Of a DNA stretch of 64,000 nt, positions 26,637-34,903 are shown one piece after another. Source of the DNA: Pandoraea apista. GTDB taxonomy: Bacteria > Pseudomonadota > Gammaproteobacteria > Burkholderiales > Burkholderiaceae. Position 1 is the stretch's first letter. Every line of letters starts with the position of its first letter. The notes beneath the pieces are model-generated. The model made no database searches. It saw only the letters and a list, made by a program, of their open reading frames with translations, and was not told where the DNA came from. The stretch covers positions 3,038,001-3,102,000 of the forward strand of contig NZ_CP013481.2 in assembly GCF_001465595.2 (NCBI RefSeq). The letters run 5' to 3'. The translations under genes were made by a program, and so were the position numbers.

Positions 26637-27800
26637 TCACGATGCCGTCGTCAGATGCGCCGCCAGGCGGCGCAGCATCGCGTCGCAACCCGCCAGTTGC
26701 TCGACGCTCACGAACTCGTCGGGCTTGTGGCCCTGATCCATGCTCCCCGGGCCGCACACCACGGTCGGAATCCCTACCTCGTTGAACAGGCCGCCTTCGG
26801 TGCCGAACGCCACCGTGCCGAAGTCGTCCGATCCGCTCAGCGTTGCCAGCAAACGCGCGGCGTCGCTGTCGGGTGGCGTCGCCAATCCCGGATAGGCCGA
26901 CAGCGGAATCAGACGAATGCCGGTGTCTGGCTTGATCGCCTGCATGCGGGGCAACAAGTCCTCGTCGGCGTAGCGTTGCAGAGCGTCCGCGACGCGATTC
27001 GCATCGAAACCCGGCAGGGCCCGCACCTCGAAGTCGAACTCGCATTCGGCCGGCACAATATTCAACGCACGGCCACCCTTGATAACGCCTGTCTGAACCG
27101 TGGAGTACGGCGGATCGAATCGCGTATCGTGATGCTCCGGTTGCGCGAGTTCGTCACCGATTTCCTCAAGGCAATTAATGAGCTTCGCGGCGTACTGGAT
27201 CGCATTGACCCCATATGGCGCATACGCGGAATGACACGGCGCCCCCTTCACGCAACAGCGCATCGCCAGTTTGCCTTTATGACCAAGCACCGGTTTGAGG
27301 GCCGTGGGTTCGCCGATCAGGCACAAGACCGGCTTGTGAGGGCGCTTCGCGATCTCCGCAAGCATCGGCCGCACGCCCAGGCACCCGATCTCCTCGTCGT
27401 AGGAGAAGGCTAGATGCACGGGCATCTGCAATTCGCGTCCGATGAAATGCGGCACTGCCGCGAGCACCGACGCCAGAAACCCTTTCATGTCGGCCGTGCC
27501 GCGACCGTAAAGTCGTCCGTCTTTTTCGACGAGGCGGAACGGATCTACCGTCCACGCCTGTCCGTCGACAGGCACCACATCGGTGTGTCCCGACAGCACA
27601 ATGCCGCCGCGATCCTGCGGGCCGATGGTGGCAAACAGATTCGCCTTGGTACGCTCGTCGTTGTAGAACAGTTCGCTTTGCACCCCCTGCTGCCCGAGGT
27701 AATCGCGAATGAACTCGATCATTGCCAGATTGGAATCGCGGCTGACAGTCGCGAATCCGATCAATCGTTCGAGCAGCGTGCGACTCGACAGCTCATTCAT
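26637..27800 (-). CDS. argE: ArgE-like M20 deacylase (acetylornithine deacetylase family)
   Basis: Zn-dependent amidohydrolase of 387 residues, the normal ArgE length, that would remove an acyl group from N-acetylornithine or a similar N-acyl amino acid. The metal and catalytic blocks are complete: VLSGHTDVVPVDGQAW, YGRGTADMKGF, FSYDEEIGCLGV, LIGEPT and CGPGSMDQGHKPDEF. GHKGKLAMRCCVKGAPCHSA is typical of ArgE. It overlaps the DUF1028 gene by 8 bp and is the last gene of a four-gene operon with a flavin monooxygenase and RidA. The context suggests a catabolic deacylase rather than arginine biosynthesis, so the symbol marks the family, not a proven role. Confidence 0.85.
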   Translation of the reverse strand: MNELSSRTLLERLIGFATVSRDSNLAMIEFIRDYLGQQGVQSELFYNDERTKANLFATIGPQDRGGIVLSGHTDVVPVDGQAWTVDPFRLVEKDGRLYGRGTADMKGFLASVLAAVPHFIGRELQMPVHLAFSYDEEIGCLGVRPMLAEIAKRPHKPVLCLIGEPTALKPVLGHKGKLAMRCCVKGAPCHSAYAPYGVNAIQYAAKLINCLEEIGDELAQPEHHDTRFDPPYSTVQTGVIKGGRALNIVPAECEFDFEVRALPGFDANRVADALQRYADEDLLPRMQAIKPDTGIRLIPLSAYPGLATPPDSDAARLLATLSGSDDFGTVAFGTEGGLFNEVGIPTVVCGPGSMDQGHKPDEFVSVEQLAGCDAMLRRLAAHLTTAS

Positions 27801-28470
27801 CGCCCGGCACTCCGTAGCTCGGCGCGGCCGTGGGATTCAGAGCGCGGGTGATGTAATCCTGCATTTGCGGCCGATACGCCTGCCATAGGCCGTCGAGCTT
27901 GCCGATAGGATCGTCGTCGGCCCAATCGACGCGCAGATCGACGATGGGCCACACCAGATCGCCCACGATCTTCAACGCTGCCGAGTGCACCGGCCCGGCC
28001 TCCCCGCCGCTGGCCATCGCGGCGTGCATTGCGGCCAGCAATCGGTCTGCCAGTGCGCCGGACGTGCGCTCGAACGCCGGCACCATCGATTCGATGACCG
28101 CGCGGCTCGTCAGCATGTTGCCTGCCGCGACACATTGCTCGCCCGCCACGGCGTGATACGTGCCAAGCGCCTGATCACCGCTGAAGAACGCCGTGCGACC
28201 TTGCGCGTCGACCACCGCGACCTGCCTGTACTCGCGCCATTCGCTCTCGGCGAGCGCGCGCTGCAATGCCGTTGCCGGGTCGATATTGCCTTGTGCCAGG
28301 CGCTCGAGAATTTGAGGCCCCAGCGCGGGCAGCGTAACGTTTTGCGTGGCAACCGCACCGACGTTCGCGCGCAACCACGGACACCGAGCCCCCACGGCAA
28401 TGCTCGACGAACTGATCGCAATGCCGAGTTGCCCGGTGCGTGCGCACCGTCCCACGATAGAGAAAGTCAT
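27793..28470 (-). CDS. DUF1028 family protein
   Basis: 225-residue protein of the DUF1028 family. The N-terminal MTFSIVGRCARTGQLGIAIS and ARCPWLRANVGAVATQNVTL, with the middle AGNMLTSRAVIESMVPAFE, are family hallmarks. The fold is thought to resemble Ntn hydrolases, but no reaction is assigned that I can cite. No signal peptide is visible. It sits between RidA (9 bp upstream) and the ArgE-like gene (8-bp overlap). This close coupling suggests a hydrolytic step in the same pathway. Confidence 0.85.
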   Translation of the reverse strand: MTFSIVGRCARTGQLGIAISSSSIAVGARCPWLRANVGAVATQNVTLPALGPQILERLAQGNIDPATALQRALAESEWREYRQVAVVDAQGRTAFFSGDQALGTYHAVAGEQCVAAGNMLTSRAVIESMVPAFERTSGALADRLLAAMHAAMASGGEAGPVHSAALKIVGDLVWPIVDLRVDWADDDPIGKLDGLWQAYRPQMQDYITRALNPTAAPSYGVPGDE

Positions 28471-28479
28471 ATGCGCTCC

Positions 28480-28917
28480 TTATGCGCCGGAGGGCGTCCA
28501 TCCGTCGGGAATCACCGCGATGACGTCGATTTCCATCAACCACTCGGGCTGTCCCAGCGCGACGACCGTGAGTCCGGTGGAGATTGGAAACACCCCCTTG
28601 AGCCACTTGCCCACTTCACGGTAGACCGGCTCGCGAAAACGCACGTCGGTCAGATAGGTAGTGGTCTTGACCACATGCGACAGGTCGCTGCCCGCCTCTT
28701 CGAGCAACTGCTTGACGTTTTTCATCGCCTGCTCGGCTTGAGCACGCGGATCGCCCAACCCCACCAGATTGCCGTCGAAGTCCGTGCCGATCTGACCGCG
28801 CACGTAGACCGTATTGCCAGCGCGCACGGCCTGACACAGATCGTTATCGAGCGATTGATTCGGGTACGTATCCTTGGTGTTGAACATGCGGATACGAGTA
28901 TGCGTAGGCTGGCTCAT
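28480..28917 (-). CDS. RidA family protein
   Basis: 145 residues from ATG 28917, supported by AGGAA seven bases upstream; the frame extends further but without coding features. RidA (YjgF/YER057c/UK114) proteins hydrolyse reactive enamines and imines to ketones. The signature is complete: GNTVYVRGQIGTDFDGNLVG, AQAEQAMKNVKQLLEEAG and VVKTTTYLTDVRFREPVYRE. It sits between the flavin monooxygenase and DUF1028 genes, so it probably clears an imine or enamine made by amine oxidation. An RutC-like role in which it processes an aminoacrylate is another option. Confidence 0.9.
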   Translation of the reverse strand: MSQPTHTRIRMFNTKDTYPNQSLDNDLCQAVRAGNTVYVRGQIGTDFDGNLVGLGDPRAQAEQAMKNVKQLLEEAGSDLSHVVKTTTYLTDVRFREPVYREVGKWLKGVFPISTGLTVVALGQPEWLMEIDVIAVIPDGWTPSGA

Positions 28918-28927
28918 GGACGGTTCC

Positions 28928-30193
28928 TCAGTTCGTTGGTGTGTCGTAGTAGGCGAGATATTTGCGTTGGGTGGCAATGTGATCCGCGATATGTCTTGCG
29001 TCGTGCCACACCCCCCAAATGAATGACGAGCCGCGGCGCGACAGCCATGGCAGTCCGAGGAAGTACACGCCCGGCTCCTTCGAGACACCGCGTTGATGCC
29101 TGGGCTTGCCGTTTTCATCGAAGGCGTCGACCTGCAGCCAGCCGAAATCGACGGCATAGCCGGTAGCCCAGACGATCGACGTCACGCCTGCTTTTTCCAG
29201 ATCGAGTTCCAGCAGCGGATGCGTGAGGCATGCCGGATCGGCAGGAATGACTCGCGCCTCGGGCTCCTCGGGCAATTCGAGACCGTTGCGCGCGGCATAG
29301 GCGTCGGCTGCGTCAAGGAGCGACAGATAGTTTTCGTCTCCCCTGGCGATGTTGTCCGCGAGATCGGCCTGGAACCGGGCAACACCGTTCTCGAACGATT
29401 GCGTCAGGCCGGTGAGCGTGACACCCTCGTGCGCCAGCCGCCGGAAGTCCACCGTATGCCCACCGCGCGCACCGCTGACGGCAATGGTCACGTGTTCTTT
29501 GCCGGGGCGCATGACTTCCGCATCCCACTCGCCGAGCACGCCCAGCCACCAGCAGAAGTCACGCCCGCGATACCCGCGCGGCGGCCGGTCATGCGGGCCG
29601 ACCGACAGATAGACTTGCCGGCCGGCGCGGTTCAACTCGTCGGCGATTTGCACGCCCGACGATCCGGCGCCCACGACGATCACGTTGCCGGACGGCAATT
29701 GCTCCGGATTCCGGTAGTCGGCGGAATGTATCTGCGTGAGACGCGCGTCTCTGGGCGCGATCGGCGGAATGACCGGACGCTGGAACGGTCCGGTCGCCAC
29801 CACCACCCGCAGCGCTTCGAGCGTGCCGTCCGACGTCTCGACGGTGAATCCCGGACGCCCTGCGTTGCGCACAACCTTCGTCACCTCCACCCCTGTGCGG
29901 ATGGGGGCTTCGATCTTGCGCGCGTAGTCGACAAAGTAGTCCGCCACCTGCTCCTTGGACGCAAAGGCATCGGGATCGACGCCCGCAAACGTCATGTTGG
30001 GGAACCGGTCGTGCCAAGCCGGGCCATTGGCCACGAGCGAATCCCAACGTCCTGTGCGCCAGCGCTCCGCGATACGCGAGCGCTCCAGCACGAGATGCGG
30101 CACGCCGAGCTTGCTCAGGTGCTCGCTCATCGCCACGCCGGCCTGACCGGCGCCCACGACGAGCGTATCGATTGACGTTGTTTGCACTGTCAT
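28928..30193 (-). CDS. Flavin-containing monooxygenase-like NAD(P)/FAD oxidoreductase
   Basis: 421 residues from ATG 30193 (GGAAGGA upstream); the longer frame from 30259 is rejected. FAD-binding Rossmann motif: DTLVVGAGQAGVAMSEHLSK. NADPH-binding motif: VIVVGAGSSGVQIADELNR. The FAD-distal block ATGYAVDFGWLQVD is also present. It is similar in layout to YUCCA-like and CzcO-type flavoproteins, which act on amines, sulfides or ketones. It is the first gene of the minus-strand operon (next gene 10 bp away) and is divergent from the LysR gene. It probably adds oxygen to the amine or keto substrate of the pathway. Confidence 0.9.
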   Translation of the reverse strand: MTVQTTSIDTLVVGAGQAGVAMSEHLSKLGVPHLVLERSRIAERWRTGRWDSLVANGPAWHDRFPNMTFAGVDPDAFASKEQVADYFVDYARKIEAPIRTGVEVTKVVRNAGRPGFTVETSDGTLEALRVVVATGPFQRPVIPPIAPRDARLTQIHSADYRNPEQLPSGNVIVVGAGSSGVQIADELNRAGRQVYLSVGPHDRPPRGYRGRDFCWWLGVLGEWDAEVMRPGKEHVTIAVSGARGGHTVDFRRLAHEGVTLTGLTQSFENGVARFQADLADNIARGDENYLSLLDAADAYAARNGLELPEEPEARVIPADPACLTHPLLELDLEKAGVTSIVWATGYAVDFGWLQVDAFDENGKPRHQRGVSKEPGVYFLGLPWLSRRGSSFIWGVWHDARHIADHIATQRKYLAYYDTPTN

Positions 30194-30278
30194 GGCTTGC
30201 GTCCTTCCGAAGGCAGATTGATTGCGACGCCCCACATACGGGTGGGTCATTCGCGGCAATCTACGCGCCTCGACAGAA

Positions 30279-30295
30279 TCCGAAAAATATATTTA
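30279..30295 (+). promoter_or_regulatory. LysR-site candidate 1 (17-bp motif copy 1)
   Basis: TCCGAAAAATATATTTA lies between the flavin monooxygenase gene and the LysR gene. It contains the perfect palindrome AAATATATTT. Compared with 31368-31384 it matches 14 of 17 bases. It stands out in a GC-rich background. Probable binding site of the LysR regulator encoded next to it. Confidence 0.45.
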
Positions 30296-30384
30296 AAAAA
30301 TGCAAGGCATCGGATTTGACTATGCAGACTTTTTTTTCGGTTTCACAATGCCTTCGAACCATGCCGCCCAATGGAGCGATGCCG

Positions 30385-31314
30385 ATGGACAATCAGCCCC
30401 TGCGCTACTCGCTGCGTCAATTGCGCTATTTCGTGGTCACGGCGGAGGTTTTGTCCTTCACCGCAGCGGCCAAACGGCTGCATATTTCGCAGCCCTCTAT
30501 CTCTACGGCGCTCGCCGATCTCGAAGTGTCGTTCGGCGTGCAATTATTCATCCGGCATCACGCGAGCGGCCTGTCGCTCACCCAAGCGGGGCGCGACCTG
30601 CTCGGACAGGCCCGCAACCTGCTCAAGACCGCCGAGGAATTGCAAATGACCGCCAAAGAGATGGACGGCGGCATGACGGGCTCCATTGCGCTGGGCTGCC
30701 TCGCCTCGCTCGCGCCGCCGCTGATGCCCGGCCTCATCAGTCACTTCACGCAAGAGCACGCCGGCATCTCGTTTCGCACGGTAGAGGCGCATCAGGACGG
30801 GCTGCTGCGCGGCCTGCACGACGGCTCGCTCGACATCGTGCTCACCTACAGCCTCGATCTGAGCGAGGACATTGCCTTCACGCCGCTGCTCTCGCTGCCG
30901 CCCTACGCCATCTTGCCGCGCACGCACCGGCTGGCGCGCGCCCGCAAGGTCTCGCTCGCCGATCTGTTGCCGGAGCCCTACGTCATGCTCGATCTGCCGC
31001 ACAGCCGCGAATACTTCGCCGCCTTGTTCGACGCTGTGGGCAATCGCCCCGTGCCCGCGTTCCGGTCCTCGCAGCCGGAAGTGGTGCGCGGCATGGTGGC
31101 GAACGGGCTGGGCTACAGCCTGCTGAATTTCCCGCTCAAGTCGAATCGCACGGTGGACGGCGAGGAGTTCGTCGTCAAGCGCTTCAAGGACAACGTCAAC
31201 GCCACCATGTTGGGTATTGCCCAATCGCGCACGATGAAACCGCGCCGGGTCGTGGAGCGCTTTGCCTCCTTTTCCGAGAACTACATCCGCCGCCTGCACC
31301 TGTCGTCGCAATGA
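30385..31314 (+). CDS. LysR-family transcriptional regulator of the catabolic locus
   Basis: 309 residues from ATG 30385, which has GGAG eight bases upstream. Upstream in-frame ATGs (30361, 30379) are less well placed, and a long N-terminal extension is unlikely. Wing helix-turn-helix: SLRQLRYFVVTAEVLSFTAA, then AKRLHISQPSISTALADLEV. The effector domain spans about residues 95-300. It stands between two divergent arms, the flavin monooxygenase operon and the Rieske/ABC operon, with a similar 17-bp motif upstream of each. Confidence 0.93.
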   Translation: MDNQPLRYSLRQLRYFVVTAEVLSFTAAAKRLHISQPSISTALADLEVSFGVQLFIRHHASGLSLTQAGRDLLGQARNLLKTAEELQMTAKEMDGGMTGSIALGCLASLAPPLMPGLISHFTQEHAGISFRTVEAHQDGLLRGLHDGSLDIVLTYSLDLSEDIAFTPLLSLPPYAILPRTHRLARARKVSLADLLPEPYVMLDLPHSREYFAALFDAVGNRPVPAFRSSQPEVVRGMVANGLGYSLLNFPLKSNRTVDGEEFVVKRFKDNVNATMLGIAQSRTMKPRRVVERFASFSENYIRRLHLSSQ

Positions 31315-31367
31315 CACGCGGCGCCGGCGCCCATTGACGGCTGCATAGGGAAAACCTTTGCCCTGTA

Positions 31368-31384
31368 TCCGAAAACAATATTTT
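31368..31384 (+). promoter_or_regulatory. LysR-site candidate 2 (17-bp motif copy 2)
   Basis: TCCGAAAACAATATTTT lies in the 170-bp gap before the Rieske gene, 101 bp from its ATG. It matches the site at 30279-30295 in 14 of 17 positions. It is the candidate site that brings the Rieske/ABC arm under the same regulator. Confidence 0.45.
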
Positions 31385-31484
31385 GGCTGGCAATTTGGCT
31401 TGATAGATTGATGTTCATCTTGAGTGCGGTGCGCTAAGGCCTGGGCTTTGCCTGATGCGTTCCGGCGAATGAACGGAGGGCTTC

Positions 31485-32633
31485 ATGGCTGACCAGACAG
31501 AGACGATCGCAGTGCAAACGCTGATCGACGCGCTGCGTGCAGGTGGCGAACGCTCATTCGACGACGCACGGGCCATGCCGCCCGGTGTGTACACGTCGCC
31601 TGAATTTCTCGCAAGAGAACAGCGCGACATCTTCGCGCACGAATGGCAGTGCGTGGGCCGGGCAAGCACGCTTGCCGAACCCGGCGACTACCTCAGCGCC
31701 CAGATCGGCGACCAGCCCATCGTCGTGGTGCGCGACGAGCAAATGCAATTGCGCGCCATGTCGAACGTCTGCCTGCACCGCATGTCGGTGCTGCTCGAAG
31801 GCCGTGGCAACGTCAGGCGAATCATCTGCCCGTATCACGCATGGAATTACTCGCTCGACGGCGCGCTCAAGGGCGCGCCGATGATGGACCAGCAAGCTGG
31901 CTTCTGCAAGGAGAGCTATCGGTTGCCGGCCATTCGCTGCGAGCAATGGCAAGGCTGGATCTATGTAACGCTCGATAACGACGCGCCGCCTGTCGGCCAG
32001 CAGCTCGCCGGTCTCACCGAGCTGATCGCGCCTTACGGCATGACCGACTACATCGAAACTTTCTATGAAGAGCACGTCTGGGATACGAACTGGAAAATCC
32101 TTGCCGAGAACTTCATGGAGAGCTATCACCTGCCGATGCTGCACCGCGCCACGGTAGGCCCGCATTCGAAGCTCGAAGAAATGGAATGCCCGCCCGGCCA
32201 CCCGGCGTTCAATTACCACTGGATCACCAAGGAAGCCACGCTGCCCATCGGCAACGCGCATCCCGGCAATACACGGCTCGAAGGACACTGGCGCAAGACC
32301 ACCGCCCTGCTCGCCATCTACCCGACGCACCTCGTCACGCTCACCCCCGGGTACTTCTGGTATCTCGTGCTTCAGCCGCGCGGCGTCGAGCGCGTGCATA
32401 TCCGCTTCGGTGGCGGCCTTTCACCCGAGTTCATTGCCGATGAGCAGGCCAACGCTCACATGGTCACGCTCAAGGCGCTGCTCGACGAAGTCAACGCCGA
32501 AGACCGGCGTGGCGTGGAGGCCGTGTTCCGAGGCGTACACGCGCCGCTCGCCAGGCCGGGGCATCTGAGCCGGCTGGAGCGCCCGAACTACGATTTCGCC
32601 CGCTACCTGGCCGCCAAGCTGGCGCAGCCCTAA
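31485..32633 (+). CDS. Rieske non-heme iron oxygenase, alpha subunit
   Basis: 382 residues. The Rieske [2Fe-2S] ligands are C96-x-H98 and C115-x2-H118, in NVCLHRM and ICPYHAW. The mononuclear iron site is in AENFMESYHLPMLH, giving H215 and H220, with D340 as the third ligand. The bridge position normally Asp in ring-hydroxylating dioxygenases is Glu212. Carnitine (CntA) and glycine betaine (GbcA) oxygenases share this Glu, so the substrate may be an N-methylated amine. No reductase or ferredoxin is adjacent. The gene is followed after 25 bp by a complete polyamine-type ABC importer. Start ATG has GGAGG upstream. Confidence 0.92.
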   Translation: MADQTETIAVQTLIDALRAGGERSFDDARAMPPGVYTSPEFLAREQRDIFAHEWQCVGRASTLAEPGDYLSAQIGDQPIVVVRDEQMQLRAMSNVCLHRMSVLLEGRGNVRRIICPYHAWNYSLDGALKGAPMMDQQAGFCKESYRLPAIRCEQWQGWIYVTLDNDAPPVGQQLAGLTELIAPYGMTDYIETFYEEHVWDTNWKILAENFMESYHLPMLHRATVGPHSKLEEMECPPGHPAFNYHWITKEATLPIGNAHPGNTRLEGHWRKTTALLAIYPTHLVTLTPGYFWYLVLQPRGVERVHIRFGGGLSPEFIADEQANAHMVTLKALLDEVNAEDRRGVEAVFRGVHAPLARPGHLSRLERPNYDFARYLAAKLAQP

Positions 32634-32658
32634 GTTTCGAAGACAGGACGCAATCACG

Positions 32659-33840
32659 ATGTCGACCTCATCCTTCATTTCGTTCTCGGGCGTGAGCAAG
32701 TCTTATGACGGCGTGCAATGCGTTGTCGACGACCTGAACCTCGACGTGAGCAAAGGCGAGTTCTTGTCGCTGCTCGGCCCGTCCGGCTCGGGCAAAACGA
32801 CAACGCTCATGATGCTCGCCGGTTTCGAGTCGCCCACGCACGGCGAAATTCGTCTGGACGGCAAGCGTCTGGACGACAAACCGCCACACCGCCGCGACAT
32901 CGGCATGGTGTTTCAGAATTACGCGCTGTTTCCGCATCTGACCATTGCGCAGAACGTCGCCTTTCCGCTTTCCGTGAGGCGGGTGAGCCGCGCAGAGCAA
33001 GACATCCGTGTCAAACGCGCACTCGACATGATCGAGTTGTCGCACCTCGCCAATCGGCGGCCCGCGCAACTCTCCGGCGGACAGCAGCAGCGCGTGGCCC
33101 TCGCGCGTGCGCTGGTGTTCGAGCCGAGCGTCGTGCTGATGGACGAACCGCTCGGCGCGCTAGACAAGCGTCTGCGCGAAACGATGCAGTACGAGATCAT
33201 GCGGCTGCATCGCGAACTGTCGCTCACCATTGTCTACGTGACGCACGATCAGGCCGAAGCGCTGACGATGTCGGATCGCGTGGCCGTGTTCTCCGACGGA
33301 CGCATTCAACAGGCCGCCCCACCCAGTGAACTATACGAGAACGCACAGAACGCGTTCGTTGCCAACTTCGTGGGCGAGAACAATGGCCTGACGGGACATG
33401 TCGTGAGCGTGCATGACGGCTGGGCGACGCTTGCCCTGTCGGACGGCAGCCTGATTCGCGGCCGCTGCGAACAAGGACTGGGCGCCGGCGACGACGCGAT
33501 GCTTGCGCTGCGCCCCGAGCGCGCGCACATTCCCGGACCGGACGGCCTGAGCACCGATCCGCAGAACAACGTCGTACGTGCCCGCGTGGATGAGATCGTG
33601 TACTGCGGCGACCACCATCGTGTGCACCTCACGCTTGGCTCGCGCGACGCCATCGTGGTGAAAGTTCCCAATACCCAGCGCCATGCCTTGCCCGGCGCCG
33701 GCGACACCATCGACGTGGCGTGGCGTCACGACGATTGCAAGATTCTCGCCGTATGCGCGCCGCGCACGGCACAGACGATCCGTTCTCCCAACCCGCTTTC
33801 CCCGTCCCTCATCTTGACCGCACCTGCAGGAGCCAACTGA
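32659..33840 (+). CDS. ABC transporter ATP-binding protein, PotA-like
   Basis: 393-residue ATPase with Walker A LLGPSGSGKTTTLMMLAGFE, signature LSGGQQQRVALARALVFEPS, Walker B VVLMDEPLGALDKRLR and the switch His (YVTHDQAEALTMSD). The C-terminal TOBE domain (LRPERAHIPGPD) marks the spermidine/putrescine branch of importers. It powers the two membrane subunits downstream. Two bases separate its stop from the binding protein start. Confidence 0.95.
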   Translation: MSTSSFISFSGVSKSYDGVQCVVDDLNLDVSKGEFLSLLGPSGSGKTTTLMMLAGFESPTHGEIRLDGKRLDDKPPHRRDIGMVFQNYALFPHLTIAQNVAFPLSVRRVSRAEQDIRVKRALDMIELSHLANRRPAQLSGGQQQRVALARALVFEPSVVLMDEPLGALDKRLRETMQYEIMRLHRELSLTIVYVTHDQAEALTMSDRVAVFSDGRIQQAAPPSELYENAQNAFVANFVGENNGLTGHVVSVHDGWATLALSDGSLIRGRCEQGLGAGDDAMLALRPERAHIPGPDGLSTDPQNNVVRARVDEIVYCGDHHRVHLTLGSRDAIVVKVPNTQRHALPGAGDTIDVAWRHDDCKILAVCAPRTAQTIRSPNPLSPSLILTAPAGAN

Positions 33841-33842
33841 CC

Positions 33843-34889
33843 ATGCGCACTCCCATCAAAACTCATTGCGCCGCCTTCGCGGTCCTCGCGTTTGCGGCCG
33901 TCACATCACACGCAGCGGAAACGCTCAGTGTGGTGACTTTCGGTGGCGCCTTCGAAGCAGCCGCGAAGAAGGCGTGGTTCGAGCCGTTCACGCAAGCGAC
34001 CGGCGTGACCTTCGCCACCGAGTCCTACGACGGCGGCCTGGCCAAGCTCTCGGCCATGGAGCAGGCCAAGAACACGACGTGGGATCTGATCGACCTGGAA
34101 ACCAACGACGCCATCACGGCCTGCGACGAAGGACTGCTCAGGAAATTCGACAAGAAAACGCTCGGCAAGACCAGCGACTTCATTCCCGGCTCGATCAGCG
34201 AATGCGCGGTCGCGAGCATGGTGTGGTCCACCATCTATGCCTATGACACCAGCAAGCTGAAAACGGCGCCGAGCACCGTCAACGACTTCTTCGACCTGCA
34301 GAAATTCCCGGGCAAACGGGGGCTGCGCAAGTCGCCCAAGGTCACGATGGAGTGGGCGTTGATCGCCGACGGCGTCGATCCGAAAGACGTGTACAAAGTG
34401 CTTGCTACGCCCGCGGGCGTGGACCGCGCCTTCAAGAAGCTCGACACGATCAAGAAAAATATCGTGTGGTGGGAGTCTGGCGCTCAGGCACCGCAACTGC
34501 TCGCGGACGGTGCGGTCGTGATGGTGCAGGCATACAACGGCCGCATCGACGACGCGGCCAAGAAGGACAAGAAGCCGTTCAAGGCTGTGTGGGATGCGCA
34601 GGTCTACGACTTCGAATGGTGGGGCGTGCCGACAGGGGCAAAGCATGCCGATACGGCAGCGAAGTTCATCGTGTCGGCGTCGCAACCGAAGGCGTCGGCG
34701 GATCTGTCGAAGTACATCGCCTATGCGCCGCCGCGCAAAGACGCCGTGGCATTGGTCGACAAGCAGCGTCTGGCCGATATGCCAACCGCGCCGGAGAACT
34801 TCAAGCGCGCCGTGCAGATCAACGCGGGCTTCTGGGCCGATAACGCCGACGCGATCAACAAGCGCTTCCAGGTCTGGCTGACGCAATAA
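33843..34889 (+). CDS. ABC transporter substrate-binding protein, PotD/PotF-like
   Basis: 348 residues from ATG 33843, two bases after the ATPase stop. A signal peptide (FAVLAFAAVTSHAAE) is cut after about residue 24. The mature part is a bacterial solute-binding protein family 1 fold: LSVVTFGGAFEAAAKKAWFE, TTWDLIDLETNDAITACDEG, FPGKRGLRKSPKVTMEWALI. It resembles the polyamine and opine/betaine binders rather than sugar binders. The ligand is presumably the substrate of the Rieske enzyme encoded just upstream. Confidence 0.94.
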   Translation: MRTPIKTHCAAFAVLAFAAVTSHAAETLSVVTFGGAFEAAAKKAWFEPFTQATGVTFATESYDGGLAKLSAMEQAKNTTWDLIDLETNDAITACDEGLLRKFDKKTLGKTSDFIPGSISECAVASMVWSTIYAYDTSKLKTAPSTVNDFFDLQKFPGKRGLRKSPKVTMEWALIADGVDPKDVYKVLATPAGVDRAFKKLDTIKKNIVWWESGAQAPQLLADGAVVMVQAYNGRIDDAAKKDKKPFKAVWDAQVYDFEWWGVPTGAKHADTAAKFIVSASQPKASADLSKYIAYAPPRKDAVALVDKQRLADMPTAPENFKRAVQINAGFWADNADAINKRFQVWLTQ

Positions 34890-34903
34890 CGCCACAGCAC
34901 GAG

